A stretch of 64,000 nt of DNA, taken from the NCBI GenBank assembly GCA_027186245.1, contig CP114481.1:7176501-7240500 (forward strand), given 5' to 3'. The notes beneath the pieces were generated by a model. That model worked only from the letters and a program-made list of their open reading frames with translations. It had not been told where the DNA came from and made no database searches. Positions 52,554 through 64,000 of this stretch are shown here, piece after piece. The position numbers and the translations under genes were made by a program. Position 1 is the stretch's first letter. Each line of letters opens with the position of its first letter. Source of the DNA: Coriaria nepalensis. Lineage: Eukaryota > Streptophyta > Magnoliopsida > Cucurbitales > Coriariaceae.

Positions 52554-55534
52554 GATAATCTTTTGAAAGCAAGTATGCATTTGTTTTCTCTTACAGTCAT
52601 GTAAATGAGTCTTTTCAAGTCACTAATTTATTTAAAAGCAATTGGAACAAATTCTATTTTTCGCACTTCAAACTGGACTTTCGTTCATAACTTGCTAATG
52701 ATCATTGGAGGCCAAGAATACATTTGTTTTATCCTAGATTCATGTCCATGAGTCTTTCCAAGTACTAATTCATTTGAAAGCAATTCAAATGAATTCTATT
52801 TTCGCACTTCAAACATTAGTTTCGTGCAAAACTTTCTAATGATCTTTTTTGAGGCAAGTATGCAATTGTTTTATCTTATAATCATGTCAATGAACCTTTT
52901 CAAGACAATAAATCATTTAGAAGCCTTTGGAACGTATTCTATTTTCGCAATTCAAACACGACTCTCATGCATAGCTTGCGTATAATCTTTTGAAAGCAAG
53001 TATGCATTTGTTTTCTCTTACAGTCATGTAAATGAGTCATTTCAAGTCACTAATTTATTTGAAAGCAATTGGAACATATTCTATTTTTGCACTTCAAACT
53101 GGACTTTCGTGCATAATTTGCTAATGATCATTTGAGGCCAAGTATGCATTTATTTTATCTTAGATTCATGTCAATGAGTCTTTCCAAATACTAATTCATT
53201 TGAAAGCAATTCGAATGAATTCGATTTTCGCACTTCAAACATTAGTTTCGTGCATAACTTTCTAATGATCTTTTGAAGGCAAGCATGCAATTGTTTTATC
53301 TTATAATCATGTCAATGAACCTTTTCAAGATAATAAATCATTTGGAAGCCTTTGGAACGTATTCTATTCTCGTAATTCAAACACAACTTTCGTGCATAGC
53401 TTGCAGATAATCTTTTGATAGCAAGTATGCATTTGTTTTCTCTTACAGTCATGTAAATGAGTCTTTTCAAGTCACTAATTTATTTAAAAGCAATTGGAAC
53501 AAATTCTATTTTTCGCACTTCAAACTGGACTTTCGTTCATAACTTGCTAATGATCATTGGAGGCCAAGAATACATTTGTTTTATCCTAGATTCATGTCCA
53601 TGAGTCTTTCCAAGTACTAATTCATTTGAAAGCAATTCAAATGAATTCTATTTTCGCACTTCAAACATTAGTTTCGTGCAAAACTTTCTAATGATCTTTT
53701 TTGAGGCAAGTATGCAATTGTTTTATCTTATAATCATGTCAATGAACCTTTTCAAGACAATAAATCATTTAGAAGCCTTTGGAACGTATTCTATTTTCGC
53801 AATTCAAACACGACTCTCATGCATAGCTTGCGTATAATCTTTTGAAAGCAAGTATGCATTTGTTTTCTCTTACAGTCATGTAAATGAGTCATTTCAAGTC
53901 ACTAATTTATTTGAAAGCAATTGGAACATATTCTATTTTCGCACTTCAAACTGGACTTTCGTGCATAATTTGCTAATGATCATTTGAGGCCAAGTATGCA
54001 TTTATTTTATCTTAGATTCATGTCAATGAGTCTTTCCAAATACTAATTCATTTGAAAGCAATTCGAATGAATTCGATTTTCGCACTTCAAACATTAGTTT
54101 CGTGCATAACTTTCTAATGATCTTTTGAAGGCAAGCATGCAATTGTTTTATCTTATAATCATGTCAATGAACCTTTTCAAGATAATAAATCATTTGGAAG
54201 CCTTTGGAACGTATTCTATTCTCGTAATTCAAACACAACTTTCGTGCATAGCTTGCAGATAATCTTTTGATAGCAAGTATGCATTTGTTTTCTCTTACAG
54301 TCATGTAAATGAGTCTTTTCAAGTCACTAATTTATTTAAAAGCAATTGGAACAAATTCTATTTTCGCACTTCAAACTGGACTTTCATTCATAACTTGCTA
54401 ATGATCATTTGAGGCCAAGAATACATTTGTTTTATCCAAGATTCATGTCCATGAGTCTTTCCAAGTACTAATTCATTCGAAAGCAATTCAAATGAATTCT
54501 ATTTTCGCACTTCAAACATTAGTTTCGTGCATAACTTTCTAATGATCTTTTGAAGGCAAGCATGCAATTGTTTTATCTTATAATCATGTCAATGAACCTT
54601 TTCAAGACCATAAATCATTTGGAAGCCATTGGAACATATTCTATTTTCGCAATTCAAACACGACTCTCATGCATAGCTTGCGTATAATCTTTTGAAAGCA
54701 AGTATGCATTTGTTTTCTCTTACATTCATGTAAATGAGTCTTTTCAAGTCACTAATTTATTTAAAAGCAATTGGAACAAATTCTATTTTTCGCACTTCAA
54801 ACTGGACTTTCGTTCATAACTTGCTAATGATCATTGGAGGCTAAGAATACATTTGTTTTATCCTAGATTCATGTCCATGAGTCTTTCCAAGTACTAATTC
54901 ATTTGAAAGCAATTCAAATGAATTCTATTTTCGCACTTCAAACATTAGTTGTGTGCAAAACTTTCTAATGATCTTTTTTGAGGCAACTATGCAATTGTTT
55001 TATCTTATAATCATGTCAATGAACCTTTTCAAGACAATAAATCATTTGGAAGCCGTTGGAACGTATTCTTTTTTCGCAATTCAAACACGACTCTCATGCA
55101 TAGCTTGCGTATAATCTGTTGAAAGCAAGTATGCATCTGTTTTCTCTTACAGTCATGTAAATGACTCATTTCAAGTCACTAATTTATTTGAAAGCAATTG
55201 CAACAAATTCTATTTTCGCACTTCAAACTGGACTTTCGTGCATAACTTGCTAATGATCATTTGAGGCCAAGTATGCATTTGTTTTATCTTAGATTCATGT
55301 CAATGAGTCTTTCCAAGTACTAATTCATTTGAAAGCAATTCGAATGAATTCTATTTTCGCACTTCAAACATTAGTTTCGTGCATAACTTTCTAATGATCT
55401 TTTGAAGGCAAGCATGCAATTGTTTTATCTTATAATCATGTCAATGAACCTTTTCAAGATAATAAATCATTTGGAAGCCTTTGGAACGTATTCTATTCTC
55501 GTAATTCAAACACAACTTTCGTGCATAGCTTGCA
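52554..55534 (+). repeat. 2.98 kb 21-mer, copy 2 of a recent tandem duplication
   Basis: B starts lie at 52,700, 53,552, 54,403 and 54,829, then A at 55,680, reproducing the copy 1 steps of 852, 851, 426 and 852 bases (851 in the last). Even single-base markers repeat: 'tatttttgc' in the first hexamer and 'tattttcgc' in the second. The right edge is where the D unit changes from 'ttttgaaagc' (junction, 52,559) to 'ttttgatagc' (55,539). Confidence 0.9.
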
Positions 55535-57535
55535 GATAATCTTTTGATAGCAAGTATGCATTTGTTTTCTCTTACAGTCATGTAAATGAGTCTTTTCAAG
55601 TCACTAATTTATTTAAAAGCAATTGGAACAAATTCTATTTTCGCACTTCAAACTGGACTTTCGTGCATAACTTGGTAATGATCATTTGAGGCCAAGTATG
55701 CATTTGTTTTATCTTCGATTCTTGTCAATGAGTCTTTCCAATTCACTAATTAATTTGAAGGCAATTCGAAGGAATTCTATTTTCGCACTTCAAACACGAC
55801 TTTCGTTCAGAAGTTGCTAATGATCATTTGCGGCCAAGAATACATTTATTTTATCCTAGATTCATGTCCATGAGTCTTTTCAAGTACTAATTCATTTGAA
55901 AACAATTCAAATGAATTCTATTTTCGCACTTCAAACATTAGTTTCGTGCATAACTTGCTAATGATCTTTTTGAAGGTAAGTATGGAATTGTTTTATCTTA
56001 TAATCATGTCCACGGACATTTTCAAGACAATAAATTATTTGGAAGCCATTGGAACGTATTATGTATTCTATTATCGCAATTCAAACACGACTCTCGTGCA
56101 TAGCTTGCATATAATCTTTTGATAGCAAGTATGCATTTGTTTTCTCTTACAGTCATGTAAATGAGTCTTTTCAAGTCACTAATTTCTTTGAAAGCAATTG
56201 GAACAAATTCTATTTTCGCCCTTGAAGCCGGACTTTCGTTCAGAACTTGCTAATGATCATTTGAGGCCAAGTATGCATTTGTTTTATCTTCGATTCTTGT
56301 CAGTGAGTCTTTGCAATTCACTAATTCATTTGAAAGCAATTCGAAGGAATTCTATTTTCGCCCTTCAAACTGGACTTTCGTGCATAACTTGCTAATGATC
56401 ATTTGAGGCCAACTATGCATTTGTTTTATCTTCGATTCTTGTCAATGAGTCTTTGCAATTCACTAATTCATTTGAAACCAATTCGAAGGAATTCCATTTT
56501 CGCACTTTAAACTGGACTTTCGTGCATAACTTGCTAATGATCATTTGAGGCCAAGTATGCATTTGTTTTATCTTAGATTCATGTCAATGAGTCTTTCCAA
56601 ATACTAATTCATTTGAAAGCAATTCGAATGAATTCTATTTTCGCACTTCAAACATTAGTTTCGTGCATAACATTTCTAATGATCTTTTGAAGGCAAGCAT
56701 GCAATTGTTTTATGTTATAATCATGTCAATGAACCTTTTCAAGACAATAAATCATTTGGAATCCATTGGAACGTATTCTATTCTCGCAATTCCAACACGA
56801 CTTTCGTGCATATCTTGCATATAATCTTTTGATAGCAAGTATGCATTTGTTTTCTCTTACAGTCATGTAAATGAGTCTTTTCAAGTCACTAATTTATTTG
56901 AAAGCAATTGGAACAAATTCTATTTTCGTACTTCAAACTGGACTTTCGTGCATAACTTGCTAATGATCATTTGAGGCCAAGTATGCATTTGTTTTATCTT
57001 CGATTCTTGTCAATGAGTCTTTGCAATTCACTAATTCATTTGAAACCAATTCGAAGGAATTCCATTTTCGCACTTTAAACTGGACTTTCGTGCATAACTT
57101 GCTAATGATCATTTGAGGCCAAGTATGCATTTGTTTTATCTTAGATTCATGTCAATGAGTCTTTCCAAATACTAATTCATTTGAAAGCAATTCGAATGAA
57201 TTCTATTTTCGCACTTCAAACATTAGTTTCGTGCATAACTTTCTAATGATCTTTTGAAGGCAAGCATGCAATTGTTTTATGTTATAATCATGTCAATGAA
57301 CCTTTTCAAGACAATAAATCATTTGGAAGCCATTGGAACGTATTCTATTTTCGCAATTCAAACACGACTCTCATGCATAGCTTGCGTATAATTTTTTGAA
57401 AGCAAGTATGCATTTGTTTTCTCTTACATTCATGTAAATGAGTCTTTTCAAGTCACTAATTTATTTAAAAGCAATTGGAACAAATTCTATTTTTCGCACT
57501 TCAAACTGGACTTTCGTTCATAACTTGCTAATGAT
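55535..57535 (+). repeat. Tetramer array with a 568 bp tandem duplication
   Basis: 'ctttaaactgg' units recur with 'actgg' at about 56,511 and 57,079, 568 bases apart, and the rare 'tatgttataatc' at about 56,711 and 57,278. The order is A, B-prime, C, D. The first C boundary carries one extra base ('cataacatttctaat'). The stretch also includes the twin of the 8-base-insertion C unit near 56,056. Confidence 0.82.
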
Positions 57536-60089
57536 CATTTGAGGCCAAGTATGCATTTGTTTTATCTTCGATTCTTGTCAATGAGTCTTTCCAAATACTA
57601 ATTCATTTGAAAGCAATTCGAATGAATTCGATTTTCGCACTCCAAACATTAGTTTCGTGTATAACTTTCTAATGATCTTTTAAAGGCAAGTATGCAATTG
57701 TTTTATCTTATAATCATGTCAATGAACCTTTTCAAGACAATAAATCATTTGGAAGCCATTGGAACGTATTCTATTTTCGCAATTCAAACACGACTCTCAT
57801 GCATAGCTTGCGTATAATCTTTTGAAAGCAAGTATGCATTTGTTTTCTCTTACATTCATGTAAATGAGTCTTTTCAAGTCACTAATTTGTTTAAAAGCAA
57901 TTGGAACAAATTCTATTTTACGCACTTCAAACTGGACTTTCGTTCATAACTTGCTAATGATCATTGGAGGCCAAGAATACATTTGTTTTATCCTAGATTC
58001 ATGTCCATGAGTCTTTCCAAGTACTAGTTCATTTGAAAGCAATTCAAATGAATTCTATTTTCACACTTCAAACATTAGTTGCGTGCAAAACTTTCTAATG
58101 ACCTCTTTTGAGGCAAGTATGCAATTGTTTTATCTTATAATCATGTCAATGAACCTTTTCAAGACAATAAATCATTTGGAAGCCATTGGAACGTATTCTT
58201 TTTTCGCAATTCAAACACGACTCTCATGCATAGCTTGCGTATAATCTGTTGAAAGCAAGTATGCATTTGTTTTCTCTTACAGTCATGTAAATGAGTCATT
58301 TCAAGTCACTAATTTATTTGAAAGCAATTGGAACAAATTCTATTTTCGCACTTCAAACTGGACTTTCGTGCATAACTTGCTAATGATCATTTGAGGCCAA
58401 GTATGCATTTGTTTTATCTTAGATTCATGTCAATGAGTCTTTCCAAGTACTAATTCATTTGAAAGCAATTCGAATGAATTCTATTTTCGCACCTCAAACA
58501 TTAGTTTCGTGCATAACTTTCTAATGATCTTTTGAAGGCAAGTATGCAATTTGTTTTATCTTATAATCATGTCAATGAACCTTTTCAAGATAATAAATCA
58601 TTTGGAAGCCATTGGAACGTATTCTATTATCGCAATTCAAACACGACTCTCGTGCATAGCTTGCATATAATCTTTTGATAGCAAGAATGCATTTGTTTGC
58701 TCTTGCAGTCATGTAAATGAGTCTTTTCAAGTCACTAATCTATTTGAAAGCAATTGGAACAAATTCTATTTTTCGCACTTCAAACTGGACTTTCGTGCAT
58801 AACTTGCAAATGATCATTTGAGGCCAAGTATGCATTTGTTTTATCTTCGATTCTTGTCAATGAGTCTTTCCAATTCACTAATTCATTTGAAAGCAATTCG
58901 AAGGAATTCTATTTTCGCATTTCAAACACGACTTTCGTTCATAACTTGCTAATGATCATTTGAGGCCAAGAATACATTTGTTTTATCCTAGATTCATGTC
59001 CATGTGTCTTTCCAAGTACTAATTCATTTGAAAGCAATTCAAATGAATTCTATTTTCACACTTCAAACATTAGTTGCGTGCAAAACTTTCTAATGACCTC
59101 TTTTGAGGCAAGTATGCAATTGTTTTATCTTATAATCATGTCAATGAACCTTTTCAAGACAATAAATCATTTGGAAGCCATTGGAACGTATTCTTTTTTC
59201 ACAATTCAAACACGACTCTCATGCATAGCTTGCGTATAATCTGTTGAAAGCAAGTATGCATTTGTTTTCTCTTACAGTCATGTAAATGAGTCATTTCAAG
59301 TCACTAATTTATTTGAAAGCAATTGGAACAAATTCTATTTTCGCACCACAAACTGGACTTTCGTGCATAACTTGCTAATGATCATTTGAGGCCAAGTATG
59401 CATTTGTTTTATCTTAGATTCATGTCAATGAGTCTTTCCAAGTACTAATTCATTTGAAAGCAATTCGAATGAATTCTATTTTCGCACCTCAAACATTAGT
59501 TTCGTGCATAACTTTCTAATGATCGTTTGAAGGCAAGTATGCAATTTGTTTTATCTTATAATCATGTCAATGAACCTTTTCAAGATAATAAATCATTTGG
59601 AAGCCATTGGAACGTATTCTATTATCGCAATTCAAACACGACTCTCGTGCATAGCTTGCATATAATCTTTTGATAGCAAGAATGCATTTGTTTGCTCTTG
59701 CAGTCATGTAAATGAGTCTTTTCAAGTCACTAATCTATTTGAAAGCAATTGGAACAAATTCTATTTTTCGCACTTCAATCTGGACTTTCGTGCATAACTT
59801 GCAAATGATCATTTGAGGCCAAGTATGCATTTGTTTTATCTTCGATTCTTGTCAATGAGTCTTTCCAATTCACTAATTCATTTGAAAGCAATTCGAAGGA
59901 ATTCTATTTTCGCATTTCAAACACGACTTTCGTTCATAACTTGCTAATGATCATTTGAGGCCAAGAATACATTTGTTTTATCCTAGATTCATGTCCATGA
60001 GTCTTTCCAAGTACTAATTCATTTCAAAGCAATTCAAATGAATTCTATTTTCGCACTTCAAACATTAGTTTCGTGCATAACTTTCTAAT
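57536..60089 (+). repeat. HOR block: 995 bp heptamer, two copies
   Basis: 'gacctcttttgaggc' begins at 58,100, 59,095 and 60,090, exactly 995 bases apart. The private D variant 'gcaagaatgc...tttgctcttgcag' lies at 58,681 and 59,676, also 995 apart. The order is C, D, B-prime, C, D, A, B. Copies are nearly identical, so the duplication is recent. The part before 58,100 consists of B-prime, C and D units of the neighbouring 21-mer type. Confidence 0.87.
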
Positions 60090-63000
60090 GACCTCTTTTG
60101 AGGCAAGTATGCAATTGTTTTATCTTATAATCATGTCAATGAACCTTTTCAAGACAATAAATCATTTGGAAGCCTTTGGAACGTATTCTATTTTCGCAAT
60201 TCAAACACAACTCTCATGCATACCTTGCGTATAATCTTTTGAAAGCAAGTATGCATTTGTTTTCTCTTATAGTCATGTAAATGAGTCATTTCAAGTCACT
60301 AATTTATTTGAAAGCAATTGGAACAAGTTCTATTTTCGCACTTCAAACTGGACTTTCATGCATAACTTGCTAATGATCATTTGAGGCCAAGTATGCATTT
60401 GTTTTATCTTAGATTCATGTCAATGGGTCTTTCCAAATACTAATTCATTTGAAAGCAATTCAAATGAATTCTATTTTCGCACTTCAAACATTAGTTTCGT
60501 GCATAACTTTCTAACGATCTTTTGAAGGCAAGCATGCAATTGTTTTATCTTATAATCGTGGCAATGAACCTTTTCAGGACAATAAATCATTTGGAAGCCA
60601 TTGGAACGTATTCTATTCTCGCAATTCAAACACGACTTTTGTGCATATCTTGCATATAATCTTTTGATAGCAAGTATGCATTTGTTTTCTCTTACCGTCA
60701 TGTAAATGAGTCTTTTCAAGTCACTGATTTATTTGAAAGGAATTGGAACAAATTCTATTTTCGCACTTCAAACTGGACTTTCGTGCATAACTTGCTAATT
60801 ATCATTTCAGGCCAAGTATGCATTTGTTTTATCTTCGATTCTTGTCAATGAGTCTTTCCAATTCACTAATTCATTTGAAAGCAATTCGAAGGAATTCTAT
60901 TTTCGCATTTCAAACACGACTTTCATTCATAACTTGCTAATGATCATTTGAGGCCAAGAATACATTTGTTTTATCCTAGATTCATGTCCATGAGTCTTTC
61001 TAAGTACTAATTCATTTGAAAGCAATTCAAATGAATTCTATTTTCGCACTTCAAACATTAGTTTAGTGCAAAACTTTCTAATGATCTTTTTTGAGGCAAG
61101 TATGCAATTGTTTTATCTTATAGTCATGTCAATGAACCTTTTCAAGACAATAAATCATTTGGAAGCCATTGGAACGTATTCTATTTTCGCAATTCAAACA
61201 CGACTCTCATGCATAGCTTGCGTATAATCTTTTGAAAGCAAGTATGAATTTGTTTTCTCTTACATTCATGTAAATGAGTCTTTTCAAGTCACTAATTTAT
61301 TTAAAAGCAATTAGAACAAATTCTATTTTTCGCACTTCAAACTGGACTTTCGTTCATAACTTGCTAATGATCATTTGAGGCCAAGAATACATTTGTTTTA
61401 TCTTAGATTCATGTCCATGAGTCTTTCCAAGTACTAACTCATTCGAAAGCAATTCAAATGAATTCTATTTTCGCACTTCAAACATTAGTTTCGTGCATAA
61501 CTTTCTAATGATCTTTTGAAGGCAAGCATGCAATTGTTTTATCTTATAATCATGTCAATGAACCTTTTCAAGATAATAAATCATTTTGAAGCCATTGGAA
61601 CGCATTCTATTCTCGCAATTCAAACACGACTTTCGTGCATATCTTGCATATAATCTTTTGATAGCAAGTATGCATTTGTCTTCTCTTACCGTCATGTAAA
61701 TGAGTCTTTTCAAGTCACTGATTTATTTGAAAGGAATTGGAACAAATTCTATTTTCGCACTTCAAACTGGACTTTCGTGCATAACTTGCTAATGATCATT
61801 TGAGGCCAAGTATGCATTTGTTTTATCTTCGATTCTTGTCAATGAGTCTTTCCAATTCACTAATTCATTTGAAAGCAATTCGAAGGAATTCTATTTTCGC
61901 ATTTCAAACACGACTTTCGTTCCTAACTTGCTAATGATCATTTGAGGCCAAGAATATATTTGTTTTATCCTAGATTCATGTCCATGAGTCTTTCTAAGTA
62001 CTAATTCATTTGAAAGCAATTCAAATGAATTCTATTTTCGCACTTCAAACATTAGTTTCGTGCAAAATTTTCTAACGATCTTTTTTGAGGCAAGTATGCA
62101 ATTGTTTTATCTTATAGTCATGTCAATGAACCTTTTCAAGACAATAAATCATTTGGAAGCCATTGGAACGTATTCTATTTTCGCAATTCAAACACGACTC
62201 TCATGCATAGCTTGCGTATAATCTTTTGAAAGCAAGTATGCATTTGTTTTCTCTTACATTCATGTAAATGGGTCTTTTCAAGTCACTAATTTATTTAAAA
62301 GCAATTGGAACAAATTCTACTTTTCGCACTTCAAACTGGACTTTCGTTCATAACTTGCTAATGATCATTTGAGGCCAAGAATACATTTGTTTTATCCTAG
62401 ATTCATGTCCATGAGTCTTTCCAAGTACTAATTCATTCGAAAGCAATTGAAATGAATTCTATTTTCGCACTTCAAACATTAGTTTCGTGCATAACTTTCT
62501 AATGATCTTTTGAAGGCAAGCATGCAATTGTTTTATCTTATAATTATGTCAATGAACCTTTTCAAGACAATAAATCATTTGGTAGCCATTGGAACGTATT
62601 CTATTTTCGCAATTCAAACACGACTTTCATGCATAGCTTGCGTAAAATCTTTTGAAAGCAAGTATGCATTTGTTTTCTCTTACATTCATGTAAATGAGTC
62701 TTTTCAAGTCACTAATTTATTTAAAAGCAATTGGAACAAATTCTATTTTTCGCACTTCAAACTGGACTTTCGTTCATAACTTGCTAATGATCATTGGAGG
62801 CCAAGAATACATTTGTTTTATCCTAGATTTATGTCCATGAGTCTTTCCAAGTACTAATTCATTTGAAAGCAATTCAAATGAATTCTATTTTCGCACTTCA
62901 AACATTAGTTGCGTGCAAAACTTTCTAATGATCTTTTTTGAGGCAAGTATGCAATTCTTTTATCTTATAGTCATGTCAATGAACCTTTTCAAGACCATAA

Positions 63001-64000
63001 ATCATTTGGAAGCCATTGGAACGTATTCTATTTTCGCAATTCAAACACGACTCTCATGCATAGCTTGCGTATAATCTTTTGAAAGCAAGTATGCATTTGT
63101 TTTCTCTTACAGTCATGTAAATGAGTCATTTCAAGTCACTAATTTATTTGAAAGCAATTGGAACAAATTCTATTTTCGCACTTCAAACTGGACTTTCGTG
63201 CATAACTTGCTAATGATCATTGGAGGCCAAGTATGCATTTGTTTTATCTTCGATTCTTGTCAATGAGTCTTTCCAATTCACTAATTCATTTTAAAGCAAT
63301 TCGAAGGAATTCTATTTTCGCATTTCAAACACGACTTTCGTTCATAACTTGCTAATGATCATTTGAGGCCAAGAATATATTTGTTTTATCCTAGATTCAT
63401 GTCCATGAGTCTTTCTAAGTACTAATTCATTTGAAAGCAATTCAAATGAATTCTATTTTCGCACTTCAAACATTAGTTTCGTGCAAAACTTTCTAATAAT
63501 CTTTTTTGAGGCAAGTATGCAATTGTTTTATCTTATTGTCATGTCAATGAACCTTTTCAGGACAATAAATCATTTAGAAGCCATTGGAACGTATTCTATT
63601 TTCGCAATTCAAACACGACTTTCATGCATGGCTTGCGTAAAATCTTTTGAAAGCAAGTATGCATTTGTTTTCTCTTACATTCATGTAAATGAGTCTTTTC
63701 AAGTCACTAATTTATTTGAAAGCAATTGGAACAAATTCTATTTTCGCACTTCAAACTGGACTTTTGTGCATAACTTGCTAATGATCATTTGAGGCCAACT
63801 ATGCATTTGTTTTATCTTTGATTCATGTCAACGAGTCTTTCCAAATACTAATTCATTTGAAAGCAATTCGAATGAATTCTATATTCGCACTTCAAACATT
63901 AGTTTCGTGCAAAACTTTCTAATGATCTTTTTTGAGGCAAGTATGCAATTGTTTTATCTTATAATCATGTCAATGAACCTTTCCAAGACAATAAATCATT
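60090..64000 (+). repeat. HOR block: 994 bp heptamer then 6-, 4- and 3-mers
   Basis: 'cttaccgtcatg' lies at 60,691 and 61,685, and 'gatcttttttgaggc' units start at 61,083 and 62,077, 994 bases apart in both cases. The next such C units are at 62,930, 63,498 and 63,924: steps of 6, 4 and 3 monomers. The sequence closely resembles the 49.6-55.5 kb block and leaves the window within a C monomer. Confidence 0.83.

Larger units (their letters stand above)
1..64000. repeat. Satellite DNA array, ~142 bp monomer, about 450 copies
   Basis: The landmark GATC (AATC in one monomer type) with flanks 'taat...atttgaggcc' or 'taat...ttttgaagg' recurs every 141-143 bases from the first base to the last, for example at 5815, 5957, 6099 and 6242. 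Every stretch inspected can be assigned to this monomer in one orientation or the other; no unique sequence, transposon or gene interrupts it. The array enters and leaves the window in mid-array, so its true length is larger. The monomer is AT-rich, close to nucleosomal length, and carries GAATTC, TTCGAA, TGATCA and ATGCAT palindromes. A centromeric or pericentromeric role is inferred from this architecture and is not shown by the sequence itself. Confidence 0.98.

Noticed and set aside
63481..63792. Longest open frame, 103 codons
   Set aside because: It reads through C, D and the start of the next unit, is similar to the frame at 62,510-62,779, and is explained by recent HOR homogenisation that keeps the same chance frame open.
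1..64000. CRISPR array, because of regular repeats
   Set aside because: Repeat and 'spacer' are not separable: the entire 142 bp unit repeats, and units diverge all along their length. Unit length and absence of cas genes also argue against it.
1..64000. CENP-B box (consensus with TTCG and CGGG)
   Set aside because: TTCG occurs in the monomers, but I found no unit with the required CGGG at the right spacing, on either strand.
1..64000. Assignment to a named satellite family or species
   Set aside because: The monomer length and composition fit several plant and animal satellites. I do not recognise the sequence with enough certainty to name it; a search of satellite databases would decide.

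Overview
The whole 64 kb window is one uninterrupted array of satellite DNA. It is built from a roughly 142 bp, AT-rich monomer, about 450 copies, and holds no recognisable gene, RNA gene, transposon or unique sequence. Clean satellite of this length, with nucleosome-sized monomers and layered higher-order repeats (HORs), points to nuclear heterochromatin of a eukaryote, most plausibly a centromeric or pericentromeric array. Nothing in the sequence fixes the species. A plant is a reasonable guess from monomer length and composition, but an animal is not excluded. The short open reading frames (65-103 codons) are chance readings of the monomer: they recur at the HOR periods and two of them cross monomer or inversion junctions.

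Four monomer types can be told apart by eye. A begins GATCATTTGAGGCC, carries 'cgattcttg' or 'agattcatg' and ends 'ttgctaat'. B has 'aagaatacat', 'cctagattc' and 'cattagtttcg'. C begins GATCTTTTGAAGGC, has 'gcaattg' and 'gccattggaacgtattc'. D begins AATCTTTTGATAGC, has 'ttctcttacagtcatgtaaatg' in two parts and, in most of the window, 'aactggac'. Their regular order A-B-C-D gives a 568 bp tetramer, clearest at 44.9-49.6 kb. Longer HORs are rearranged from these units.

Layout: 1-5.0 kb, older HOR with periods of 1,701, 1,559 and 1,135 bp; 5.0-7.9 kb, irregular A/B-rich monomers; 7.9-9.7 kb, 991 bp heptamer; 9.7-11.8 kb, mixed; 11.8-16.1 kb, 2,402 bp 17-mer; 16.1-17.4 kb, 851 bp hexamer; 17.4-19.6 kb, mixed; 19.61-30.00 kb, the same satellite in REVERSE orientation, with its own 1.42 kb 10-mer HOR; 30.0-36.3 kb, forward again, with 2,128 and 1,287 bp spacings; 36.3-38.7 kb, 1.84 kb period; 38.7-44.8 kb, 2.97 kb 21-mer with one copy lacking a monomer; 44.8-49.6 kb, tetramers; 49.57-55.53 kb, a 2.98 kb 21-mer block present twice in tandem and apparently identical; 55.5-57.5 kb, 568 bp tetramers; 57.5-60.1 kb, 995 bp heptamers; 60.1-64 kb, 994 bp heptamers and shorter blocks.

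The most interesting points are the 10.4 kb inverted block and its two contrasting junctions (a fold-back hairpin on the left, an in-register switch at a palindromic GATC on the right), the very recent 2.98 kb duplication whose crossover can be located, an 80 bp gene-conversion-like tract, and an apparent left-to-right gradient from diverged to freshly homogenised repeats. All coordinates of HOR edges are by eye and good to a few tens of bases unless stated otherwise.
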